Assembly: GCF_900177345.1 (NCBI RefSeq)
Contig: NZ_FWZT01000001.1
Span: forward strand, 1-64,000
From: Pseudobacteriovorax antillogorgiicola
Lineage (GTDB): Bacteria; Bdellovibrionota_B; Oligoflexia; Oligoflexales; Oligoflexaceae
Direction: 5' to 3'
Length of the DNA: 64,000 nt
The notes under the pieces are model-generated. The model searched no databases. It was not told where the DNA came from and saw only the letters and a list, made by a program, of their open reading frames with translations. This document shows positions 53,354 through 61,615 of this stretch, one piece after another (position 1 is the stretch's first letter; each line of letters begins with the position of its first letter). Position numbers and translations under genes: made by a program.

Positions 53354-53578
53354 CTACTGTTTTTTCGCGCTTTTTCGAGCCTGAGTCTGCTTTCGCGTCC
53401 ATGTCTCGTCATGAACGAGTTTTTGTAACTGTCGCACACGCAAATCGCTCGCAGCCTTGTCATAAAGCGTGCTGTGGGTAAACGCGGTCTCGACGTTGTG
53501 CTTCTTATGATCTAGCTTCTCGACGGCAAAGCCTTGGCTAGAAAGAGTGAGTAGACTGGCTAAAAATAGAAAACGCAT
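53354..53578 (-). CDS. Small secreted basic protein
   Basis: 74 residues. A clear signal peptide (MRFLFLASLLTLSSQGFA, cleavage near residue 18) is followed by a 55-residue Lys/Arg/His-rich mature chain ending KQTQARKSAKKQ. GGGGGAG precedes the start at a proper distance. Function unknown. Confidence 0.6.
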   Translation of the reverse strand: MRFLFLASLLTLSSQGFAVEKLDHKKHNVETAFTHSTLYDKAASDLRVRQLQKLVHDETWTRKQTQARKSAKKQ

Positions 53579-53681
53579 AGAGGGCTCCCCCTGGAAGTTT
53601 CCTCTATGCGCCAGTCCTTAACTCTTCGGAACTTTCAGAAAATATTCCATTATTTCCTGAAATACTCGTTATAATAGATAG

Positions 53682-54068
53682 TTATGCGACAATATTTGAT
53701 CCATCAGGATCTGTGTTATCTTGGACGAACTTTAGGAGTAAGTCCTCATTTTCTTTATCAATTTGAACGATTCGGATCGCAATCCCTGACTCATGGCCTG
53801 ATTCCGTGGGATGAACCACCCTCGCCATCTTTCCGTTGAAGAAGATCGATTGGGAATCACCCAAATCCATCCAAACTTCCATGATAGAGGACTGGTTGAA
53901 GGGGAAGCGACCAGGGCTGTCAAATTCCAAGAAAAACCCTGTGTTAGAAACATTTCTGGTGGTCAGCTCGTACTTGACTTCAGCTCCTATGGAACAAAGG
54001 ATCACTCTCAGTGGTTCTTCGAGGAGAATTCGCTGAACTTTCCGATTTTCTCTTAGGCTGGTGGACAT
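53682..54068 (-). CDS. PilZ-domain protein (putative c-di-GMP receptor)
   Basis: 128 residues with both PilZ signature elements: an R-x3-R stretch at the N-terminus (RKVQR, residues 9-13) and N-x-S-x-x-G (NVSNTGFFLE) about 25 residues later. Stand-alone PilZ proteins bind cyclic di-GMP and often modulate flagella or envelope functions. A possible sigma28-type site lies upstream (54108-54135). Confidence 0.87.
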   Translation of the reverse strand: MSTSLRENRKVQRILLEEPLRVILCSIGAEVKYELTTRNVSNTGFFLEFDSPGRFPFNQSSIMEVWMDLGDSQSIFFNGKMARVVHPTESGHESGIAIRIVQIDKENEDLLLKFVQDNTDPDGSNIVA

Positions 54069-54107
54069 GTAACCCCCGAACTCTCGATGTCTATCCGCAC
54101 AGCGAAG

Positions 54108-54135
54108 CTATCGGCAGAATCGGGTTCGGGATTTA
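54108..54135 (-). promoter_or_regulatory. Possible sigma28-type promoter of the PilZ gene
   Basis: On the minus strand TAAA (54135-54132), 16 bases, then GCCGATAG (54115-54108). The -10 matches 7 of 8 positions. The spacing from the TAAA core is one base longer than the usual 15. It lies 39 bases before the PilZ ATG. Confidence 0.4.
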
Positions 54136-54144
54136 GCTCAAAGC

Positions 54145-55200
54145 TTAGCTACGTCCTTTTTTGGCAAGCTCTTCTTCGAAGATTCTCTTAAACTCACGGT
54201 ACGGCAGGGCACCTGAAAGGCGGCGGCCATTCACGAAGAAAGCTGGTGTTCCTGTAACGCCAAGCTCCTCACCCATTCGGTAGTTAGCTTCAACGTCAGC
54301 CATTTTTTCCTGTGATGAGTAGCATTTTTCAAACTTACCCATGTCCAGACCAATGTTTTTCGCATACTTTTTCAGATCGTCATCTTCAAGCTTGCGCTGG
54401 TTTTTGAATAGCTCTTCGTACATTTCCCAGTACTTGTTCTGATCTTTGGCACAGTGTGCGGCCATCGCAGCAGGTCGCGCTCTTTTATGGAATCCGAGAG
54501 GGAAGTCACGGACGATCCAACGAACCTTACCTTTGTACTCGGTCATCAGCTGACGGACAGTTGGGAGAACCTTTTCACAGAATGGACACTGAAACTCAGA
54601 ATACTCAATGACGGTGATTGCACAATCATCTTTGCAACCCATTGGCTTGGTATCACTTGGTTTAGGGCCATACTTAACAGGATCACGACTGGTCACAGTG
54701 AGTTTGTAAACTGGCTCTTCTGGCTTAGGGTAACTAACAACCAGTTTCTTTGTACGGATCGCATCCTGAACGATCTGCTCAATTTCTGTACGAGTCTTCA
54801 TTGATTGCAAATAGTCCGTAATCTGCCGTTTTTTCTCTGCGTCACTAAGCTCTTTCAGCTGAGGATGGTCTTTAAATTTGCCAAGAGTACTTTTGATGTC
54901 AGACTCAGTAACTTTAGTTTTGCTATCCAAATAGTCTTTTTGAGCTTGCTCGCTCGATACACCTTTCTTTTTTGCTAGCTCTTCCCAGTAAGCGTCTAGG
55001 TATTTCTGCTGAGCCAAACGTTCGATCAACTCGAACTTCTGCTTTTCTAACTCATAGAATTTGTCCTGATTATCTTTATAGAGCTCTTTTACTGAGACGG
55101 ACTTGCCGTTTATCTTAAATGCTGTCTCAGCGATGGCTGGTGCCGAAACAATTGCCATGCTGGCACACAACAGGATTGACTTTGCTAGACTAATTGCCAT
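54145..55200 (-). CDS. Periplasmic DsbA-family thiol oxidoreductase with N-terminal chaperone-like domain
   Basis: 351 residues. A signal peptide (cleavage near AIAE) is followed by a charged helical region (about 30-155) like the SurA/PrsA N-terminal chaperone domain. A DsbA-type thioredoxin domain has active site C205-P-F-C208 (SEFQCPFCEKVLP) and the cis-proline loop VTGTPAFFVNG. An extra cysteine pair (C189, C193) precedes the active site. It probably forms or isomerises disulfides in exported proteins. No DsbB partner is adjacent. Confidence 0.88.
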   Translation of the reverse strand: MAISLAKSILLCASMAIVSAPAIAETAFKINGKSVSVKELYKDNQDKFYELEKQKFELIERLAQQKYLDAYWEELAKKKGVSSEQAQKDYLDSKTKVTESDIKSTLGKFKDHPQLKELSDAEKKRQITDYLQSMKTRTEIEQIVQDAIRTKKLVVSYPKPEEPVYKLTVTSRDPVKYGPKPSDTKPMGCKDDCAITVIEYSEFQCPFCEKVLPTVRQLMTEYKGKVRWIVRDFPLGFHKRARPAAMAAHCAKDQNKYWEMYEELFKNQRKLEDDDLKKYAKNIGLDMGKFEKCYSSQEKMADVEANYRMGEELGVTGTPAFFVNGRRLSGALPYREFKRIFEEELAKKGRS

Positions 55201-55211
55201 GAAATTCTTGA

Positions 55212-55265
55212 ACTCCTAAATCGAATGTTATCTAGACTCCTAAATGGTACTATCAGGCATACCAT
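55212..55265 (-). repeat. Direct and inverted repeats upstream of the DsbA-like gene
   Basis: The 10-mer ACTCCTAAAT occurs at 55212-55221 and 55236-55245 (period 24). Next to the second copy, ATGGTA and TACCAT form an inverted repeat with a 10-base centre (about 55244-55265). The arrangement could be a regulator site, or chance. Confidence 0.35.
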
Positions 55266-55423
55266 CTTGAACATGATAAATTCATGAATCAATGGAAAAA
55301 TTATATCTTTCCATTGAACCCAAAAGGCCATCATGGGATCACTATGATTGACACCTGATGAAGCTCTTTGAGCAAACAAAGAGCACTTGCCGCTAAAGAA
55401 ATCACGAGAAGGAATCCCTGTTC

Positions 55424-55990
55424 ATGGCACCCACAATAGATAGCCACAACCTCGTTTGGATTGACATGGAAATGTCGGGACTAGACCCAGACACCGATGT
55501 CATCCTTGAGGTCGCCACCATTATAACCGATAAAGACCTCAACATACTTGCCGAAGGGCCTGTTCTTCCCATAAAGCAGAAACCCGAGCTGTTCCACACT
55601 ATGGACGAATGGAACCGCACTCATCACACGAAGTCTGGCCTTTGGCAAAAAGTAGTAGACTCAGAAATTACCTTAGAACAGGCTGAAAACGAAACCCTAG
55701 CATTTATTGAATCTTATACCGAGCCGAAAACCAGCCCTTTATGTGGCAATTCAATTGCACAGGATCGCCTCTTCATTATGAAGTACATGCCTTTGATTAA
55801 CAACCACCTCCACTATCGCATGATTGATGTCAGCACCATTAAAGAACTTGCAAAGCGCTGGTATCCAGATGCTCCGAAATCCCCGGAAAAACAGAATAAA
55901 CACCGAGCTTTGGATGACATCCGAGAAAGTATCGAGGAGCTTCGCTTCTATCGCCAATGCTTGTTTGTCGAAAAAACAGGCCCGAATTGA
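55424..55990 (+). CDS. orn: Oligoribonuclease
   Basis: A DEDDh 3'-5' exonuclease that degrades short RNAs and pGpG, the end product of c-di-GMP turnover. VWIDMEMSGLD carries the first D-x-E (D14, E16) and HRALDDIRESIEEL the H...D of the last motif. 188 residues, normal. AAGGA precedes the start. It is the only RNA-decay gene here apart from pnp. Confidence 0.96.
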   Translation: MAPTIDSHNLVWIDMEMSGLDPDTDVILEVATIITDKDLNILAEGPVLPIKQKPELFHTMDEWNRTHHTKSGLWQKVVDSEITLEQAENETLAFIESYTEPKTSPLCGNSIAQDRLFIMKYMPLINNHLHYRMIDVSTIKELAKRWYPDAPKSPEKQNKHRALDDIRESIEELRFYRQCLFVEKTGPN

Positions 55991-56006
55991 GAAGATTATT
56001 TTTCCT

Positions 56007-56035
56007 TTCGGAACTCAGTTTTTTAGTGCTAGAAT
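56007..56035 (+). promoter_or_regulatory. Extended -10 promoter of the structured RNA
   Basis: TAGAAT at 56030-56035 (5 of 6 to TATAAT) is preceded by TG one base upstream, an extended -10. TTCGGA, a weak -35, lies 17 bases upstream at 56007-56012. Predicted start near 56042, just before the first helices. Confidence 0.5.
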
Positions 56036-56041
56036 TTTTCT

Positions 56042-56245
56042 TAGGACCCTCTCTTGGCTGGACGAACCAGCATGTAAGGTCCAATAGGCTAGATGCCTAG
56101 GAAAGGAGGTGGTGCTGTAGTGTGTAACAATTGCACTAGTAGCATGGAGGTGATGGCTTCTTAGCCATTGTCTCCGGGTCTACGCAGCCGGCCCTACTTC
56201 CTAAAGGGTAGGCCGGTCCCCTTTAGAGCTGACCAGCTTTTAGAC
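56042..56245 (+). ncRNA. Structured RNA of unknown family with two perfect anti-anti-SD segments
   Basis: Consecutive helices can be drawn. GCTGG/CCAGC closes 56057-56071 and TAGGC/GCCTA closes 56085-56099. TGCT+TAGTG pairs with CACTA+AGCA over 56113-56144. A continuous 13-pair stem (three G-U pairs) spans 56146-56175 around loop TCTT. CCGGCCCTAC pairs with GTAGGCCGG, one bulge, at 56188-56216. AAAGGAGGTG (56102-56111), perfectly complementary to the 16S 3' end, lies unpaired between two helices; GGAGGTGAT (56146-56154) is buried in the 13-pair stem. The G-U pairs support transcription from the plus strand. A weak hairpin and T-runs near 56225-56255 may end it. No known family (tmRNA, 6S, SRP, RNase P) was recognised. 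Confidence 0.65.
56093..56164 (+). CDS. Possible 23-residue Cys-x-x-Cys peptide within the structured RNA
   Basis: ATG 56093 opens 23 codons ending at TAG. The peptide begins MPRKGGGAVVCNNCTSS and holds one C-x-x-C pair, like a minimal zinc or redox knuckle. The perfect ribosome-binding sequence at 56102-56111 lies inside the frame, ahead of an in-frame GTG at 56120. A shorter 14-residue product beginning at that GTG is therefore also possible. It might be a translated small protein, a leader peptide, or an accidental frame in a structured RNA. Confidence 0.35.
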   Translation: MPRKGGGAVVCNNCTSSMEVMAS

Positions 56246-56343
56246 AGGCCTTTTCTGTATTTCATCGTAAATTCAGCATCATAAGCATGGACACTATTTT
56301 GCAATGTACTCTTTAGAGTTTCCCTCACTCTTCGGAGATACTT

Positions 56344-57258
56344 GTGAATCGTCTTCTTGCATTTACATTGCTGATTTTGCCTATTGCCTCAGCCTTGAGC
56401 CAAACACGGGTAACAATCAAGCAATCGACTGTTTCCGAACTCACCGGAAAGCAGTCAAAATCAGTGCAAGGACGAAATATCGATGTTTTCACAGCGAAAA
56501 TTCCAGGAAATGAACGAACACCTTATCGCTTCTTCCTTCAGGCGGGTCTACACGGTAATGAGAGCCTCACAACGGATTTCGTCCATTGGCTAATAGGTAG
56601 GTTACGGTCTGGAGTCAGCCCTCTCTCAAAGCTCCCTGCAGGATCAGAAATCGACCTCATTCCTGAGGCAAACCCTGACTCAAGCAAGCGTTATAGAAAC
56701 AATGCAAATAATGTGAATCTAAACCGAAACTTCAGCATTCTCTGGGGGGTTTCAAAAGAGCCTATGGGCGACAAGCCTTTCAGTGAACCCGAAACGCAAG
56801 CTATAAAGAGATTGTTTGGCAAACGAAAGTATATTTCTGCCATTGATATTCATGGTTATCTGAACTGGGTCATCCTTCCCTCAGACATAGGCAAATCAGT
56901 CAAACAAAGCCCCTTGAACTACGACCGTTGGAGTTCAGCTGCCGAAACGCACTCTGAGGAGCTGCCTGGCTACTTCTTAAAAAAAGCAGGTGAGCTAGGA
57001 GATGGTGGTGCCTTTGAGGATTGGGCCTATTGGGATCAAAACGTTTATGCTTTATGCCTTGAGATGCGCTACCCTTTTCGTCACTTCAGATACCGCCATC
57101 ATCAGAACTTTGACTCTTTTGCCAGCTACGAAACATATATCTTCAAGATGTTTGAAACTTCGATCAAGCTGCAGCCCAACCCGCTGCAATATGCTTTCGA
57201 TGTTATTCCTTCGGATCCATGGTCAAACGTCTCGCCCACAGAGATACCTGCGCACTGA
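56344..57258 (+). CDS. Secreted M14-type zinc carboxypeptidase-like protein
   Basis: 304 residues from GTG 56344 (GGAG upstream) with a signal peptide. The M14 zinc ligands are visible: H70-x-x-E73 in AGLHGNES and H170 in DIHGYLNW. The Asn-Arg substrate element (NLNRNF, about 126-130) and the catalytic Glu in LCLEMRYPF (E240) are also present. M14 enzymes remove C-terminal residues or trim peptidoglycan peptides; the periplasmic location favours cell-wall peptides or nutrient peptides. It converges with speE at six bases. Confidence 0.85.
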   Translation: MNRLLAFTLLILPIASALSQTRVTIKQSTVSELTGKQSKSVQGRNIDVFTAKIPGNERTPYRFFLQAGLHGNESLTTDFVHWLIGRLRSGVSPLSKLPAGSEIDLIPEANPDSSKRYRNNANNVNLNRNFSILWGVSKEPMGDKPFSEPETQAIKRLFGKRKYISAIDIHGYLNWVILPSDIGKSVKQSPLNYDRWSSAAETHSEELPGYFLKKAGELGDGGAFEDWAYWDQNVYALCLEMRYPFRHFRYRHHQNFDSFASYETYIFKMFETSIKLQPNPLQYAFDVIPSDPWSNVSPTEIPAH

Positions 57259-57264
57259 TGATGC

Positions 57265-58113
57265 CTACTTTAAACCAAGTTTACGCTTAAAAAAGTTTGG
57301 TAAGGCAAAACAGGCCAACATAAGAGCTTCATTAAGGTATTGAAAATCTTCGGTAGGAAGCTTATTGAAGCGCTCACAGCTATAATTCTCAGGATTAATT
57401 TCATATTGTGCGGCCATCGTCCAGGACCAAAGCCCACGTGGATATGTTGGAACACAGCCGACATAAGGCTTCGTATGAGCGAAGCCAGCTGACAAGTTGT
57501 TTTGGATTCGTTGATGAATATTCTCTTCATACCATGGAGATTCAGATTGGCAAACCATGAGACCATCTGACTTTAGGGCTCGGGCAACGGACTTATAGAA
57601 ATCTTTTGTAAATAAACCCTCTCCAGGCCCAATAGGATCGGTAGAGTCTATGATTACCAGATCAAGAGAATCCGGTTGATGATCTTTAAGGTAAGCAATC
57701 CCATCGGCAATTTTAACCGAAACTCTCGGATCGCTTAGACACGCTGCTGTTTGAGGAAAATATTTCTTAGCGGTATCGACAACGAGCCCATCAATCTCAC
57801 ATAGCACGACTTCTTTAATCTCAGGGTGCTTGAGAAGCTCTCGCACAGTACCACCATCGCCACCTCCAATGACAACCACTTTTTCTGGCTTATTATGGAG
57901 CAGCGCTGGGACATGAGCAATCATTTCGTGATAAACAAACTCGTCTCTCTCGGTGATCATCACTAGACCATCGATTAAAAGCATCCGTCCGTATGCTTCC
58001 GTTTCGATCACATCGACGGTTTGAAACTCTGATTGTCCTCTAAAAAGAACATCGCTGACACGATATCCAAAACGCAACGAGGAGTCATCCTCCTCCTGAA
58101 ACCACAAATGCAT
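57265..58113 (-). CDS. speE: Spermidine synthase
   Basis: Transfers the aminopropyl group of decarboxylated SAM to putrescine. 282 residues: LWFQEEDD near the start, VVVIGGGDGGTVRELLKHP for the nucleotide site, the catalytic aspartate in DLVIIDSTDPIGPGEGLF, and YPRGLWSWTMA near the end. No speD or ornithine decarboxylase gene lies nearby. Confidence 0.95.
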   Translation of the reverse strand: MHLWFQEEDDSSLRFGYRVSDVLFRGQSEFQTVDVIETEAYGRMLLIDGLVMITERDEFVYHEMIAHVPALLHNKPEKVVVIGGGDGGTVRELLKHPEIKEVVLCEIDGLVVDTAKKYFPQTAACLSDPRVSVKIADGIAYLKDHQPDSLDLVIIDSTDPIGPGEGLFTKDFYKSVARALKSDGLMVCQSESPWYEENIHQRIQNNLSAGFAHTKPYVGCVPTYPRGLWSWTMAAQYEINPENYSCERFNKLPTEDFQYLNEALMLACFALPNFFKRKLGLK

Positions 58114-58151
58114 GGAGCATGATCCCTTAAGAACTAATATATCTGATGAGG

Positions 58152-58808
58152 CTATCGACGAGATCGTTCCTGGTTTCGAACGTACTCTAGAAAGGTTGCT
58201 TTATCGTCCATAATCGACTGATAGCGACCGTGGCTCATCCGCCCCTTGCGTCCATTGCGATTGTTACCTGAGGTGGAATTTCCAGAACGATTATTCACGT
58301 TTTGCGATGGCGTAGAACGCATTTGATTTTTACGCTCAACAATTTCCCATGCACGAAGAACAACGCTTTCTGCAAGCAGTTCGCTTACAAAGTCCTCAAG
58401 GCTGATACCTTCTTCAACCGCCTGCTTATTTAGTTTCTTCATAAGCGCACTAGACAAATTTACTTGAAGCAAGTTTTCGTCGCGCTCCAACTTAGGCTCG
58501 ACGATCTCTTCGACCTTTTTTTCTTCCAAACTCAACTCTTCTTTCACTTCGGGGGTAGCGTTAAAAAACTTCTCTTCTAGTGGAGGATTTGCATCGACAG
58601 CAACCACATTCTCTTCTGATTTTACTTTGCTCGAAGAATTCTTGGTAGCTTTCTTTTTGCTAGCTTTCTTCACAGCAGATTTTTTTGCGGTTTTTTTCTT
58701 ACTCGCAGCTTTCTTTTTAGCTGTGCTCGCAGCTTTCTTCTTGGCGGTAGTCTTAGCTTTTTTCTTAGCCGCAGACTTAGCTTTCTTTACCTTTGCCTTT
58801 CCGGACAT
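58152..58808 (-). CDS. Histone H1-like Lys/Ala-rich protein with ribbon-helix-helix-like domain
   Basis: 218 residues. The first 60 are almost only Lys, Ala, Ser and Thr in KKA/AKKK repeats, like histone H1 tails and AlgP-type bacterial proteins. An acidic linker (about 65-110) follows. Then LLQVNLSSALMKKLNKQAVE and EGISLEDFVSELLAESVVLR show the strand-helix-helix pattern of ribbon-helix-helix proteins. The end is Asn/Gly/Arg rich. Likely binds DNA non-specifically or as an oligomer; the exact role is unknown. Confidence 0.75.
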   Translation of the reverse strand: MSGKAKVKKAKSAAKKKAKTTAKKKAASTAKKKAASKKKTAKKSAVKKASKKKATKNSSSKVKSEENVVAVDANPPLEEKFFNATPEVKEELSLEEKKVEEIVEPKLERDENLLQVNLSSALMKKLNKQAVEEGISLEDFVSELLAESVVLRAWEIVERKNQMRSTPSQNVNNRSGNSTSGNNRNGRKGRMSHGRYQSIMDDKATFLEYVRNQERSRR

Positions 58809-59140
58809 AACAACTCCAAAAAAAGTTTGGAAAACATCTGATCTCTGCCATCAGGGGATGATAAGATCACCAATTTAGGAAACGAATCGTTCTCTTATTA
58901 AACTAGGCTGGAGCGGGAGCTGGCCTATAGATCTTGGGACAAGAATAGTACCTCTATACCCTATCATGTGCCTCAATTTGCCAGCCTAAGTCAAGAACTA
59001 AAAGTAAAAATACCCGGATTTGACAAAAGAGTTTTGTAAGCAATCCTATCCCCTTACCTAAGCAGCTTAACCTTGCTTGAAGGTAAAATCTCTATAAAAT
59101 ATAGGAATTGCACCTTGCTCACCCTTAGCCGAGGTATTCC
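58809..59140. other. Intergenic region upstream of the peptide transporter operon
   Basis: 332 bases. They contain the leader of the histone-like gene on the minus strand and the transporter promoter region on the plus strand. A perfect TTGACA at 59020-59025 overlaps the inverted repeat ACAAAA-GAG-TTTTGT but has no matching -10. No gene is supported. Confidence 0.5.
59073..59100 (+). promoter_or_regulatory. Candidate promoter of the peptide transporter operon
   Basis: TTGCTT (59073-59078), 16 bases, then TAAAAT (59095-59100), which matches the -10 consensus at five positions. It lies 40 bases before the binding-protein ATG. Confidence 0.4.
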
Positions 59141-60670
59141 ATGAAGCTCACAACGGTCACTTTGATAACTTTCCTGTCTGCTCTTGCTCCCAGTTTCGGA
59201 AACTTGCAGGCAAGCAGTATAAATAACAGTAATTCTATCTACTTAGGCCTAGAAAGCCAAGTTCGGTCGTTCGACCCTAGAAACAACGTCGATGCCAACA
59301 GCCAGTATCTGGAAAGCCTAGTTCACTGCTCATTGATTGATTTTGACCCTGGTGGAACTACCATGCCGTCACTAGCAATTGACACACCAAGTTGGAGTAA
59401 AGATGGCTTAACCATGAAAGTTAAAATTAAAGATGCCGTGAAATTTAGTGATGGGACCACCGTCACTGCAAAAGATGTCGCTGCAACCTACCAGTCTCTG
59501 ATTTCGGAAAACTTGGCCCGCTCAGGAGCTTTTCGTGGAGTAAAAAGTGTTTCTGCTGAAGGACCGTATACTGTTGCCTTCCAACTCAACGAACCTGACG
59601 CAACATTTGAATCAAATTTAGTGGTCGGGATTCTCCCAGAAAAATTCGTTAAGTCAAAAAAAACAGCAGACAAGGACACTCCTGGATGTGGCGCGTACGT
59701 CATCGCTGAACAGCAAATCGGTGAACTTACACTAAAGAGAAATTCACAGTACTCCCTAGGCCCCAAGGCTAAGATGGAGCATATTCTGATCAAAGTCGTC
59801 AAAAGTGAAAAAACCAGATTTGCGAAGTTAAGAACAGGCGAACTCGATATTGTTCAGAATACGATCAACCGCGATCTCGTCAAAAAAGTGGAAAGGGAGT
59901 ACCCGCAGCTCACGGTACTACGTCGCCCCGCCTTGAAGACCACCTATCTTGGCTTCAATATGCGCGATTCGATAACGGGCAACCCAAAGGTTCGACAAGC
60001 GATTGCAAAGGCCGTGGAAAGACAGCCTATCATCCAGCATATATTGGGAGGTCTCGCGACTCCAGCCCAAACCATGCTGCCACCAGACTCCCCTTTCTAC
60101 TTTGATGGTCTCAGCAAATCCACCTTAGACCTTGCAGGGGCAAACAAATTACTGGACAAAGCCGGGTTTAAGAAAAAAGGCCGATATCGCTTCACTCTGA
60201 GCTACAAGACCACGACAAATGCAACTCGGATCAATATTGCTAGAGCCATTGCTAGTCAGTTGAAGAAGATCGGTATCAAAGTTAAGGTTGAACCCATGGA
60301 GTGGGGGCGGTTTAAACAAGATGTAGAAAAAGGCCGCGTACAACTCTGGGGGCTGACTTGGGTAGGCTTCAAAGACCCAGACATCTATCGCTACGCATTC
60401 GCCAGCGATAGCACGCCACCGAACGGAGGCAACCGCGGCTGGTACTCTAACCCTACTTTGGACAAGCTACTAGCAGAGGGGCGTCAGACGTTTAACCCAG
60501 AGGAACGCCGTGCGACCTATCACAAGGTACAGAAGATTCTAGATGAAGATAAACCTTATATATTCCTCTGGCATGAAGAAAATTTCGCTATTGTTAACAA
60601 AAAGGTCAAAGGCTTTGAAATCTATGCTGATGGCCGCTTCAACGCCCTAACTAAAGCTAGCAAGCAATAA
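59141..60670 (+). CDS. Periplasmic peptide-binding protein of an ABC transporter (SBP family 5)
   Basis: 509 residues with a cleavable signal peptide (cleavage near LQAS) and no lipobox, so it is periplasmic. The family 5 pattern is present: RSFDPRNNVDANSQYL near the N-terminus, VKFSDGTTVTAKDV, GAYVIAEQ, NPKVRQAIAKAVERQPI and WGLTWVGFKDPD. Such proteins bind di- and oligopeptides, nickel or other solutes and deliver them to DppBC-type permeases, which follow. Confidence 0.93.
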   Translation: MKLTTVTLITFLSALAPSFGNLQASSINNSNSIYLGLESQVRSFDPRNNVDANSQYLESLVHCSLIDFDPGGTTMPSLAIDTPSWSKDGLTMKVKIKDAVKFSDGTTVTAKDVAATYQSLISENLARSGAFRGVKSVSAEGPYTVAFQLNEPDATFESNLVVGILPEKFVKSKKTADKDTPGCGAYVIAEQQIGELTLKRNSQYSLGPKAKMEHILIKVVKSEKTRFAKLRTGELDIVQNTINRDLVKKVEREYPQLTVLRRPALKTTYLGFNMRDSITGNPKVRQAIAKAVERQPIIQHILGGLATPAQTMLPPDSPFYFDGLSKSTLDLAGANKLLDKAGFKKKGRYRFTLSYKTTTNATRINIARAIASQLKKIGIKVKVEPMEWGRFKQDVEKGRVQLWGLTWVGFKDPDIYRYAFASDSTPPNGGNRGWYSNPTLDKLLAEGRQTFNPEERRATYHKVQKILDEDKPYIFLWHEENFAIVNKKVKGFEIYADGRFNALTKASKQ

Positions 60671-60688
60671 AATGAATAATGAGGCTCT

Positions 60689-61612
60689 ATGCTCGCCTAC
60701 TCAATAAAACGAATCTTGAGCCTAATTCCGGTCACTCTCGGAGTTGTTATAATCATTTCCGTGATGACCCACCTCGTGCCCGGTGATCCCGTGGACGCGA
60801 TTCTTGGTGACTATGCGACCCAAGAGGATAAAGATGCTCTCAGATCCAAACTCGGCTTGGATCAACCCATCCCACAACAGATTAGTGGCTATATCGGGAA
60901 GCTGCTTCAGGGTGATCTAGGCACCAGTCACATCTATAGCAGGCCAGTTGCTGACATGATCACTGAACGACTGCCAGCCACAGTTGAACTAGCTCTCAGC
61001 TCGCTCCTAGTCGCTCTCTTAATTGCTATACCGGCTGGAACCATCAGTGCCATGCGTAAAGGCACCCTTACAGACCTAACGGCCATGAGCTTTGCTATCG
61101 CCGGGGTAGCAATGCCAAACTTTTGGCTCGGACCTTTGCTCGTCTTGCTTTTTTCAGTAGAGCTTGGCTGGCTCCCCGTATCCGAGAAAAGCGATTGGAG
61201 CAGCTATATTCTACCTTCCCTAACTATGGGAACCGCCCTGGCGGCGGCTTTGAGTCGCATCACTCGAAATTCATTACTCGATACTCTAGGAGAGGATTTT
61301 GTAAGAACCGCAAGGGCCAAAGGTTGCAGCAACAAGCAAACCCTAGTGAACCATGTCTTCCGCAATGCTTCACTCCCTCTCGTCACCGTTGTTGGTTTGC
61401 AATTTGGCGTGTTATTAACTGGCGCTGTAATCACTGAAAAAATATTCGATTGGCCGGGTGTCGGCAGCCTACTTTTGGAGGGCATTCAAACAAGGGACTA
61501 CCCCATCATCCAGGGTTGTGTATTGATTTTCTCTAGCTCTTATCTTTTTGTTAACTTTGCAACTGATATTCTTTACGGCCTTGTCGATCCTAGAATATCT
61601 CTAAGAAAGTAG
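60689..61612 (+). CDS. Peptide ABC transporter permease, DppB type
   Basis: 307 residues, about six membrane segments. N-terminal LAYSIKRILSLIPVTLGVVI and THLVPGDPVDAILG are typical of DppB/OppB. The coupling-helix loop (EAA motif) appears as DFVRTARAKGCSNKQTLVNH. It lies 18 bases after the binding protein and three bases before the second permease, whose partner it must be. Confidence 0.93.
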   Translation: MLAYSIKRILSLIPVTLGVVIIISVMTHLVPGDPVDAILGDYATQEDKDALRSKLGLDQPIPQQISGYIGKLLQGDLGTSHIYSRPVADMITERLPATVELALSSLLVALLIAIPAGTISAMRKGTLTDLTAMSFAIAGVAMPNFWLGPLLVLLFSVELGWLPVSEKSDWSSYILPSLTMGTALAAALSRITRNSLLDTLGEDFVRTARAKGCSNKQTLVNHVFRNASLPLVTVVGLQFGVLLTGAVITEKIFDWPGVGSLLLEGIQTRDYPIIQGCVLIFSSSYLFVNFATDILYGLVDPRISLRK

Positions 61613-61615
61613 GTT

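Noticed and set aside
58627-58878. Plus-strand frame rich in Phe, Leu and Ala, membrane-protein-like
   Set aside because: It is the antisense reading of the Lys/Ala repeat tail of the histone-like gene.
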